Shown piece by piece: positions 10,053-17,094 of a stretch of 20,085 bases of DNA. The stretch is from Acanthaster planci (Eukaryota; Echinodermata; Asteroidea; Valvatida; Acanthasteridae). The notes below the pieces were generated by a model. It ran no database searches. It was not told the origin of the DNA and saw nothing but the letters and a program-made list of their open reading frames with translations. The stretch lies in the NCBI RefSeq assembly GCF_001949145.1, contig NW_019091418.1, forward strand, positions 3,431,365 to 3,451,449, read 5' to 3'. A program made the translations under genes and the position numbers. Positions within the stretch are counted from its first letter, which is position 1. Each line of letters begins with the position of its first letter.

Positions 10053-10584
10053 AAATATGTTATCAAAGACAAAACTCCTGAAAATATCACTGGACAACAA
10101 ATCTGCTATCAACTTGAAGACCCTACGATAGCTATTCTCGATCACATCAACTTTGCGGCTTATAAATACATCCGTACGCAAACGAACAAAAAGTCAAAGA
10201 TTCCGCCAAATATACTTAACGCTTACAAAGTCAGTCACGATTTAGACTACTTGAATGAATTGGACAAAGTTGAATATGTGGTTAAACCTGGGTACACCGA
10301 CAAGACGCGCATGTACGTTAAGTTACATAATGCAACTTTGTTGTTTGACCAACATGAAAAACAAATAATGCAAGATAAACTCGGTATATATTGGTAAACT
10401 TTGTGATGTGGTTTCTTTGATTTGTCCCAAAGATGTACACTACAGCACACATGGATCATTACCTTGCGGTGCTAGTGTTAGGCATCGAAACGAAAAGGTT
10501 GTTTTAAAGATTAATAAATGCAATGTCATTTTGGATAAAACAGCATTGCAATCGTTATTGGGATCTGAAAGCGACTCAGAGTAG
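10053..10584 (+). pseudogene. Unidentified virus-like element gene, 3' part, frameshifted
   Basis: Open from the transposon A junction. The first frame contains YVIKDKTPENITGQQICYQL, then EDPTIAILDHINFAAYKYI and KVEYVVKPGYTDKTRMYVKL, and stops at 10395-10397. Coding clearly continues in the next frame as LCDVVSLICPKDVHYSTHGS, then LPCGASVRHRNEKVVLKINK, and ends SLLGSESDSE with a TAG at 10582-10584. The product is a soluble protein with a mixed alpha/beta look and no membrane segment. The motif HGSLPCGASVRHRN is distinctive, but I cannot tie it to a known function. One frameshift near 10396 and the transposon insertion make it a pseudogene. The next gene follows after 95 bp. Confidence 0.55.
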
Positions 10585-10652
10585 TTAAGGTTTAAAGTTT
10601 AAACATGTAAGTTGGACCTTGTTATCCTTGTGATAGCGAGGGTTTTTTTAAC

Positions 10653-10679
10653 GTCCTTAAAATAAACATTTTTAAAACA
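10653..10679 (+). promoter_or_regulatory. Shared A/T leader before a virus-like element gene
   Basis: TTAAAATAAACATTTTTAAA followed by ACA sits immediately before the ATG at 10680. It is nearly the same as the leader before 15622 (TTAAAATAAACATTTATAAA). Its final TTTAAAACA is also seen before the ATGs at 16084 (+) and 15572 (-). It is probably a promoter or short 5' untranslated motif common to the element. Confidence 0.5.
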
Positions 10680-10892
10680 ATGGATGGTTATTACCTATTG
10701 CCGTTTACAAGAGAGTTGTATGGTTTATATAACGAAAAACCTCCCAAATCAGCATATGTAAAAATCGAAAAAGACACATCTTCACGTAAACAAAAGATCG
10801 ATTTTGAAATGCCGAGAAAGCTAAAAATCAGAAATATCGATGAATTGATCTTTTACGCCAAGACCGAGCCAGGAAACCTATTGCAAAATTGA
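10680..10892 (+). CDS. Small unidentified protein of the virus-like element
   Basis: A 70-codon open frame, ATG at 10680 to TGA at 10890-10892, preceded by the shared A/T leader. It reads MDGYYLLPFTRELYGLYNEK, then a basic stretch (KIEKDTSSRKQKIDF) and KLKIRNIDELIFYAK. It is basic, with no signal peptide or membrane helix. The downstream bases encode KPIAKLKQWIY and a stop in a neighbouring frame, so the annotated end may be the product of a small frameshift and the ancestral C-terminus may have been about 12 residues longer. Function unknown. This is the only gene of the element with no internal stop. Confidence 0.5.
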   Translation: MDGYYLLPFTRELYGLYNEKPPKSAYVKIEKDTSSRKQKIDFEMPRKLKIRNIDELIFYAKTEPGNLLQN

Positions 10893-10966
10893 AACAATGG
10901 ATTTATTAACAAACTAAATGTTTTAACCGCGCAAACATAAAACCGCATATATTTAAAATAAAAGTC

Positions 10967-11260
10967 ATGATTACAAACATGTACCCAAAGTTGGATTTAC
11001 AAGATGAATCAGAGGCAACTAAAATCTACCACCTCCAAGATCGAAGACATCCATGGGCAAATCTTACGAGAGCGTGACGCACATGAGACTTCTTACAACA
11101 AGATCAAACGGGTGCTCACCGAGTTAGATTACATAGAATATGGAGTCGAAGCAGTGGGTGCCACTTCAGCAGCCATAGGTATTCCTGCTTTATTGGGGCC
11201 ATCACCGCACCCATTGGGCTAGTGATGGAAGGTATTGCTATCGACGAGTTTGGAGCATAC
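10967..11260 (+). pseudogene. Unidentified coiled-coil/hydrophobic protein, 5' part
   Basis: Starts at ATG 10967 or 10979, after the leader TTTAAAATAAAA. The first frame reads MYPKLDLQDESEATKIYHLQ. Coding then shifts to the frame of 11004: KIEDIHGQILRERDAHETSY, then NKIKRVLTELDYIEYGVEAV, with a Gly/Ala-rich hydrophobic stretch (GATSAAIGIPALL). A second shift near 11195 continues the hydrophobic stretch as APIGLVMEGIAIDEF until transposon B starts at 11261. The layout, an acidic N-terminus, a charged helical region and a glycine-rich membrane-like segment, suggests a membrane-associated structural protein. That is inference. The 3' part resumes at 12684. Confidence 0.5.
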
Positions 11261-12683
11261 CAGGGTTCGAAATTCGTTTTTTAGGGGCCTAGGCCATTTT
11301 GGCCTTGGAGAAGTCAAAATTTCCAGGAGCACAAAGGCCACTTAAAAGGGCATGGAGGCCATTGTCAAAAATTGATAAGGGCCCAAAGGCAAATTTGTCA
11401 AAACACAATCTGTTCAACCTCTAAAATGCATTCTTTTGCTTTACTGTGGAAAAAAGTTGACAAACACCAGGAATTGTTATACTCTATGAACAGGGCATAA
11501 GTTGCACATATATGATTGTCAAATTAATTAAAAAATTTTCCCAACACTTGAAAATGTGTGCACATCCCTTTTGTTGACTTTTAGACTTTCAAGTTACCAG
11601 CTAAATAATCTACACTGTATCCAAGAACCCTGACGTCCCCTTAGGCTTCCCACCCTGACATGAAAACAAGAGCAATAAGGGTTAAGGGTTAACAAGTTCT
11701 GCTGCCCTTTTACTTTTTTTTACCCTTTACTTTTGTTTGTTGCCAGCAATGCGGGTGGGAGATATATTTGGATGCCTGCATTGCTGGTGTGGCCGCATCT
11801 TCACCCGGCACAGATTTCGGGAAATCATGGTGCCGTCAACACTGCCAATCTCGGAGCTACACACGGTGACACCACCACTTACCCATGCATTAAAAAATCA
11901 AATTTCTTGCATTTTGTAGCCGAGTTGCAGAGCTCCTTTTGAAAGGAACGTTTCAAACATTCTTTCTGAGGCATTGTCGCGTGTCGTACAAACTGACAGC
12001 GGGCCAGTACCCATAGGAAAACTTTGATTCCACGTGGCTGGTCTGCGTCCCTTGAAGCACGTACTATACGTGATGCAGATCAATACGGAGTGCATTGGTG
12101 GTACATGTATAAGCAACAATGCATTATGGGACACTCCGATTAGCTACACGTATCCGTAGGGGTACAGGCTTGTGCTTGCGCACGTGCAGCGGATTGATGC
12201 GAAAGTGTGCAGTAGTGGTATATGCAGCAATGCATTATGGGACACCGCGCTTAGCAATCCGTAAGGGGTGCGGGTCTGTGCTTGCTAGCATGCACAATGT
12301 TCATTTCTACATGAAGTTGAACAGTCAACGCTATCCCCTCTGGACAGTCCATGTAGCGCACACGTGGCTTGGCCTGTAATGCTGGGGTTGCGCATAACTA
12401 TAGTAATAGCTCGCTGCTTAAGAAATTTTATATGCCATATACCATGTGGGCTGTACAAGCCCGATCACTCGTGGTATGGTCTCACCAACCAGTACGGCCG
12501 GCGAGTGCTAGCGCTGGGCTGAATTTATTTTTAATTATTTTTACAACTCACTGGAAAAGGCACAATGGCCAAAGTATGCATAGGGCACAGCAAAAGTGGC
12601 CGTGGACAATGCAATTTTCTGAGGGGCATCAAGGCAAGTAAAAGGGTATCGACGGCAGTGGCCGTCGTGACTTTCCAACCCTG
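11261..12683 (+). mobile_element. Transposon B: CAGGGTT-end non-autonomous element (1.4 kb)
   Basis: Ends are CAGGGTTCGAAATTC at 11261 and, read inward on the minus strand from 12683, CAGGGTTGGAAAGTC, an inverted repeat of about 14 bp with two mismatches. GCATAC flanks it at 11255-11260 and 12684-12689, a 6-bp target duplication. It holds no convincing transposase frame, so it would depend on a partner element. Its right 540 bp match transposon A in opposite orientation. It interrupts a gene of the virus-like element, and coding of the same family type is found on both sides. The superfamily is probably hAT-like. The left and right halves look unrelated to each other, so B may be a composite. 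Confidence 0.65.
12112..12333 (+). repeat. 111-bp imperfect tandem duplication inside transposon B
   Basis: TGCATTATGGGACAC occurs at 12120 and again at 12231. Downstream blocks match in order: TTAGC, then ATCCGTA and GGGG, then TGTGCTTGC. The two units have diverged. Transposon A retains only one unit, because its homology to B ends at the boundary of the second. Confidence 0.55.
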
Positions 12684-12999
12684 GCATACGCTTTACTAAA
12701 GTACCCCAGATTGGCTCACTAAACCAAAAAGCATGATCAAATCAAATCAAAACACTATCGAGGAATACGTCTCTCACGCTATCGAAGACGGCGACGTGTC
12801 TCAAGAAGAGTTTGTTTTGATTTTGTCAGAACTTAAGAAATTTAACAAGATGAAGGAAAAGATACATTCCAACACAACAACAAAGTTACAAGAAACCAAG
12901 ACGATGAGCACAGAAGAATTTGACTGCCAAGTGCAAGCAAAAGCGGAAACTTTAGCAGCCGATTTAAAAAAAGACCTTATTAAAAAACTTGGCGAATAA
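12684..12999 (+). pseudogene. Unidentified coiled-coil protein, 3' part after transposon B
   Basis: Coding resumes in phase at GCATAC and runs YALLKYPRLAH to a TAA at 12720-12722, then TKKHDQI. It shifts frame near 12740 to the open frame from 12733, which reads NTIEEYVSHAIEDGDVSQEE, then FVLILSELKKFNKMKEKI, and ends LKKDLIKKLGE with a stop at 12997-12999. The tail is highly charged and helical, with an EF-hand-like IEDGDVSQEEF stretch that lacks the full calcium loop. Taken with 10967-11260 this is one gene of about 210 codons, split by transposon B and also carrying a stop and two or three frameshifts. I recall similar proteins beside integrase/PolB genes in cnidarian and other invertebrate genomes, but no function. 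Confidence 0.55.
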
Positions 13000-13093
13000 C
13001 TTTAACCAAGTCTGTCTCTTATCAAGAACCACCTCCCTCTTATAAACCAAGGGAACCAATGGCACCTGCTCTTTAAAACCCTTTATTTAAAAG

Positions 13094-13743
13094 ATGTGAG
13101 CCAACTTTAGTCAATTGGCGATTGTGGTTAATACAGACAACTGGTTTAGTGCTGTATTTCCCAATTTAACCTCGGCTTACAAGTTACCGAGAGTGAAAAC
13201 AGATGAAACTGTTAACCGTTGGACCTTGGATCCTATATCGTCTTATCAAAACCAATTTAATTTTGTGGTCTAAGGCGTTACAACAGCATGTGGAGTAGGA
13301 TTTGATTTACTGTCCGATCCGAATCCATACGTGTCTGCGTCGTTTAATTTTCACGTACATTACATGGTTAGAAAAATCTTTTATGATTGCATCATGCCTA
13401 TCCAAGCGATGACATATTTGACACGTTGCACAACAATTATCAACACCACAAGTTTATAGACACCTGCCGACTGTTTAATGTCGATTCAAGTACTGTATCA
13501 AACCTATTAGGGACCTCTTATTATTACAATGAAAGCTACGTAACGGTCCCAGGCAAATATTACGATGCCCATGATTTACACGTAACAAACGGCAAATACG
13601 CGGGCCCTACTTACATGGGCTTCAGTTGGGCAAAACCACCTAAAGGCTTTGGTCACACGAGTACCTATACAGTGACTTGGATTACACAGTCTGATATAGT
13701 TAAATTGGCCTGGAGGGACTTTATTTGGAAAAGTCTAAATTAA
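13094..13743 (+). pseudogene. Unidentified virus-like element protein, about 216 codons
   Basis: The ATG at 13094 follows TTTATTTAAAAG, but the second codon is TGA. The frame then reads ANFSQLAIVVNTDNWFSAVF, then PNLTSAYKLPRVKTDETVNR and WTLDPISSYQNQFNFVV, with TAA at 13271-13273. It goes on with SDPNPYVSASFNFHVHYMVR. Near 13385 coding shifts to another frame: FIDTCRLFNVDSSTVSN, then GTSYYYNESYVTVPGKYYDA and NGKYAGPTYMGFSWAKPP. It ends TWITQSDIVKLAWRDFIWKS and a stop at 13741-13743. The make-up is rich in aromatic, Ser/Thr and Asn residues with beta-strand periodicity and no membrane helix, which would suit a small structural or capsid-associated protein. That is inference only. Confidence 0.55.
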
Positions 13744-14077
13744 CCGACGTAGGATTGACAAAGGTAAACGAATTGATCAGAGATTCAGAGATCAGAGCGC
13801 TTTTGGGAGCACAAGCTCAGACAAAAACAAGTGTATTCGCACATGGCACCGGACTACACGCTCAACAGTAGTTTATTACGATACTGGAATCTTTGATTAA
13901 CTCGGAGCCAAAACTGGAGCAGTCGATCGACCAGTTTCAAGATTCTTTTTACAGTATGCAAAAAAGCCTTTAAACTTTGTGGTCGCACCCGGTTTATACT
14001 TGGTACCCTCGAACATGGACCTACGTTTGAAGGCTACAACAGTAATTTGCAAATTGCGACAGTGGAATGCAAACAGG
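13744..14077 (+). pseudogene. Fragmentary coding, unidentified, plus strand
   Basis: Three frames hold pieces that look coding. They are DVGLTKVNELIRDSEIRALL to a TAG at 13869-13871, then LGAKTGAVDRPVSRFFLQYA followed by KKPLNFVVAPGLYLVPSNMD after a TAA near 13898, and last TFEGYNSNLQIATVE. I read this as one short, decayed gene following 13094-13743 closely. The end is unclear, and it meets the minus-strand gene ending at 14078 tail to tail. The minus-strand open frame at 13897-14088 is less convincing than these pieces. Confidence 0.35.
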
Positions 14078-15081
14078 TTACGTTCCAACAGCAGCTACCA
14101 CACTACTGACTAGGGTACTGATAACCAAACTAAAAGCTGCCAAAATGCTTATGATTGTGACACCCTGTTCCCTAAACAACACCTGGATCTTTTCACGTAA
14201 AGTCAAATTACCGTCCATTACCGCGTTGATTGTTTCTTTTGATGCGATTGATCTGGCTATGTATCTGATTGGTATTTGTGTTGATGACTTCTAACCTGCC
14301 TCGTCCTTCCACTTCTAGATCGTCCAACCGTTCTTGAATTTCCGAACGTTCTCCTTCAGATTGCACTTCTTCTAATTCGTTTTTGACTTGTTGAATCTTT
14401 GTATCCAATTTTGCCCTGGTTCAACACGAGCTCTCCTTTTACTGTCTGTAATTATTGGTCCAATGCCAAAAGCTCTCTATAGTTTAACTTTTCAGTTTGA
14501 GCTTCCCGGTTTTAAGTAAGCTCTTCTACGATGTCACTGACTCGATCTGATTCTTGAGGGAGTTCTTGCATCGATATTTTCTGGTTTAACGGTTCCTAAC
14601 TCCGATTGCGCTTGTAGGACTTTTGTTCCATAATTGCAATATCCTAGTATATTTTTTATAAAAAGTCTAGCGGGATATTTGTTAGCTTTAGTATAACCAG
14701 CCTCTCTAGCATATTTTTTCAATCGTTGAAAGATTTGCAAATTGCCCAGGTCTTTTCTTTTGGTGAATAGCGGTACATGTACCTCTTTAAATTCCCCAAT
14801 TGCTTTATAAATCAAATATTGGCCTTTTCGATATTCAAAATTTTCATAATTAAATAATGTTGGTATACATTTTCTACCATAAATTTTTAAATTATTATAC
14901 AACTCATCTACTAGAGGAGTAATTATAAATACTGATTTTTCCCGTATCTTTTCTAGGTTTTTAAGTCTTTATTTCACTTGGCATTATAAAAGGCGTCACA
15001 TTCTACCTCGTCTTGGTCTTTTTGGTCCTTGGTTAAATCGTCAAGCTGTATCTCTTCCAGGTAAAATCTGCCTTCTGCCAT
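14078..15081 (-). pseudogene. Unidentified coiled-coil protein with C-terminal membrane segment
   Basis: Start ATG at 15079-15081 (MAEGRFYLEEIQLDDLTKD). The gene is then broken by TGA at 14974-14976, a frameshift near 14955, another near 14550, two more TAA stops, and shifts near 14415 and 14225. Legible pieces in order are FIITPLVDELYNNLKIYG, GQYLIYKAIGEFKEVHVPLF, LFIKNILGYCNYGTKVLQ, MQELPQESDRVSDIVEEL, the coiled coil IQQVKNELEEVQSEGERSEI, REKIQVLFREQGVTIISI and a hydrophobic segment of about 20 residues, ending at a TAA at 14078-14080. Total about 334 codons. I recall this domain string (VPLFTK, YARLFIKNI.GYC, FREQG.TI) in uncharacterised invertebrate proteins. The end anchor and coiled coil suggest a membrane-tethered structural role, not shown. 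Confidence 0.6.
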
Positions 15082-15152
15082 GTTATTTACCTTACTTTAT
15101 AAAAAACCGGTTTTACTTTAGGGTCTGGGTTTTACTTTACAAAAACCAGTTT

Positions 15153-15252
15153 TTAACCCGAGGGCAAACTAGCGGGCAATATACCTTGCGCACCTAGCCA
15201 ACCCTGCGTAGCCGCTTGATACGGCAGTTAATTTGGCCACGTCTTCCACCAA
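15153..15252 (-). pseudogene. Possible remnant of a small gene
   Basis: The minus strand reads VEDVAKLTAVSSGYA from about 15249, and in a neighbouring frame ATQGWLGAQGILPASLPSG to a TAA at 15153-15155. Together these look like a short peptide with one frameshift. No start codon is clear. It fills the gap between two minus-strand genes of the element. Evidence is only compositional. Confidence 0.25.
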
Positions 15253-15374
15253 CAGTCAGTTTAATTTTCAATAGTTTATATAATAACTGTGTATTGACTT
15301 GTCGTGTCTTTTTATTGTAAATGGTTTTATAATTTAAGGGTTTATAATTTCATGCTACAAATTATTCCACTCAG

Positions 15375-15572
15375 TTATATTGAAAATCCAAGATAAGAAA
15401 AAGCAATCAACAGCGTAGCGGATTCAAATATGAACAGTAACGATACACCTACCGAAAAAAAAACATGTCTCCATGTCGAGTAGGAGTTTCTACCAACTTA
15501 CGTTGAATCTCTGCTAAAATCAGCTCGCATTTCTGCCAACTGGTCTTTGATCTGTAAAAGTTCTGGCTCCAT
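15375..15572 (-). pseudogene. Small tail-anchored-type membrane protein with one stop
   Basis: ATG at 15570-15572, preceded on the minus strand by ATTTTAAAAC, the shared leader. One frame runs 66 codons to a TAA at 15375-15377. It has a charged helical N-terminus (MEPELLQIKDQLAEMRADFS), a single TAA at 15498-15500, a middle part and a strongly hydrophobic C-terminal helix (SVGVSLLFIFESATLLIAFS). The whole frame stays in register apart from that stop. It diverges from the gene at 15622 across a 49-bp A/T-rich spacer. A one-helix C-tail membrane protein is likely, role unknown. Confidence 0.45.
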
Positions 15573-15621
15573 GTTTTAAAATAGACGCTTATAAATTTAA
15601 AATAAACATTTATAAATTAAA
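15573..15621. promoter_or_regulatory. Divergent A/T-rich promoter region
   Basis: The 49-bp spacer between divergent starts at 15572 (-) and 15622 (+) contains TTATAAATTTAAAATAAACA and a second TTTATAAA, with TATA-like boxes facing both ways. The plus side matches the leader at 10653-10679. The minus side carries TTTTAAAACATGG. Confidence 0.5.
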
Positions 15622-16060
15622 ATGGCTAGTGCTTTAATGATTGTCGGAGGAGCTATAGTCAAAGTGTTGGCATTCACTGGTTCCAACTTTTTATTCTGCA
15701 GCCAGTTGAAAAATCGAGTAGACGAAGAATGAAAGCGGTATGATCTTGCCTTGGAACAACTGGCGCAAGCTAAACAGACCTGGGAACAAAATCCCATTGA
15801 TCTGTTGGACTTTTTAAACGAACATATGAAACAAGAACATACGAGTCAGCAACAGTTTATAGATGTGAATGAGGCGTTGCGCGCTTAATCAGAAGTGACT
15901 GGGAAAAACGTGTTGCCTTTGCCACCTGAACCAGTTGCCAGATTTTTACGAACCTTCGGAAGATCAGAAAGTTTGTGAATTGGTGTGGATTCTAGGAGGA
16001 ACTGCGTTGGTTGTTTTTTTTGTCGTAGAGGTTTGGGTAACTTTATTTAAAAAGCTTTAA
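15622..16060 (+). pseudogene. Two-helix membrane protein of the virus-like element, broken
   Basis: ATG at 15622 after the shared A/T leader. The N-terminus is hydrophobic (MASALMIVGGAIVKVLAF, then TGSNFLF). Then TGA at 15730-15732, a charged helical middle (LALEQLAQAKQTWEQNPIDL, then LDFLNEHMKQ), TAA at 15886-15888, and VTGKNVLPLPPEP. A frameshift near 15930 leads to QLPDFYEPSEDQKVCELVW and a C-terminal hydrophobic helix (ILGGTALVVFFVVEV), ending at a TAA at 16058-16060. This gives about 146 codons with a membrane segment at each end. I recall similar short proteins beside this integrase type in invertebrate genomes. A virion-membrane or capsid-lining role is possible but unproven. The integrase gene starts 23 bp downstream. 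Confidence 0.55.
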
Positions 16061-16083
16061 ATTAAAAACCTTCACTTTAAAAC
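16061..16083 (+). promoter_or_regulatory. Leader before the integrase gene
   Basis: The spacer ends CACTTTAAAAC directly before the ATG at 16084. TTTAAAAC just upstream of ATGG is shared with the leaders at 15572 (minus) and 10680 (plus, with one extra A). Confidence 0.4.
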
Positions 16084-17094
16084 ATGGACAAAGGAAAAGC
16101 ATTTTCAAAAGTGTTTTACAGCCCGCAAGGTTTTTGGAAAGGCGAAAGTGCCATAGACCAGTTACACGAAAAAAACGGTGCAGATAAAAGCGCAATAAGA
16201 GCTTGGCTAAAAAAGCGAGTGATTTGGCAAATTTATTAACCAGCTCCTGAGTACGTACCCAGGCCGATGACGTTGCAAAAAGAATCGGTAGAACTCAACT
16301 ACGTGCACCAGATTGACGTGTCATATTTGCCTTGGGACCAAGTCAGGAGTAAAACTTATAAGTACGCTTTGACCGTAGTGGACGTACATGTAGGTTCCAG
16401 ATACAAAGAAGCAGAACCTTTAAATAGTAAAACAGCCGAACAAGTCGCAGAAGCTATTAAATGGGTTTACCGTAGATCACCGTTGACTTGGCCTAAATTT
16501 GCGATGGTGGACACGGGGTCGGAGTTTAAAGGTGATTTAAAAAAAATGCTGGTAAAAAATAAGGTTGAAATTCAAGTGGGTGAACCTGGTGTTCATCGAT
16601 CTCGGGGAATAGTTGAACGGTTCGATAAGACCTAGGCCGAACGATTGTTTGGTCATCAGTATGAGAAATGTTAAACTTTGATGAACGTAACATGGGATGG
16701 GTCACAAGGTTGCCCTAGGTTATAAAAGAGCTAAATGAAGAAAAGACTAGGTTAATTGATAAAAAGCCTGAGGAAGCCATCAAGTTAGATCGTGTAAAAC
16801 AAAAGCCGTCTGCTCTCGTCCCAAAAAGAAGAGAGACAGAACTTCCTTCAGACACTGTCATCCAGTATTTATACTACCCTGGTGAACAGGAAGGTGGTAC
16901 TGTCAGAAGGGCAACCGATCCCGTTTGGAGCATGGACGTGTTTCAAGTGGAAAAATGCACAAGTCAGTTTAAGCGGGTCCGGGGTAAAAAGGTTGTATTA
17001 TTTGCTCAGGGGTCCAAAGTGGAGTTTTGTCAGAGAAGAGCTTCAAATCGTGCCTGCGGACACCAAATTACCGCCTTCTTCCAATATACAGTAA
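16084..17094 (+). pseudogene. INT: Retroviral-type (rve) DDE integrase, broken
   Basis: Integrase that would insert the element's DNA into the host genome. The N-terminal part is MDKGKAFSKVFYSPQGFWKG, then SAIRAWLKKRVIWQIY, a small helical domain, with TAA at 16237-16239. The catalytic core is intact from 16267 to 16632: first Asp in HQIDVSYLPW (codon at 16315), second Asp in AMVDTGSEF (16510) and the Glu in RGIVERFD (16615). The Asp-Glu spacing is 34 intervening residues, as in D,D35E enzymes. A TAG at 16633-16635 and a TAA near 16678 follow. Coding then moves to another frame from about 16683, with a TAG, and includes TVIQYLYYPGEQEGG and RRATDPVWSMDVFQVEK, an SH3-like C-terminal domain. It shifts again to LYYLLRGPKWSFVREELQ and a stop at 17092-17094. 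About 337 codons in all, tail to tail with the polymerase gene. Confidence 0.85.

Noticed and set aside
10610-10650. GC stem plus T-run resembling a bacterial terminator
   Set aside because: The stem is only about five mismatched pairs and the context is eukaryotic.
11733-12641. Open frames inside transposon B as a possible transposase
   Set aside because: Short, on several frames, and lying over the inverted repeat and tandem unit. No DDE or hAT dimerisation motif seen.
9597-12683. A 3.1-kb transposon with 450-540-bp terminal inverted repeats enclosing captured genes
   Set aside because: The outer flanks (AAATAT and GCATAC) do not match each other, while each arm has its own matching flanks. 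Two separate insertions fit better.
13897-14088. 63-codon minus-strand open frame as an extension of the gene ending at 14078
   Set aside because: The plus-strand pieces in the same interval look more like protein, and the minus gene already has a natural stop after its membrane segment.
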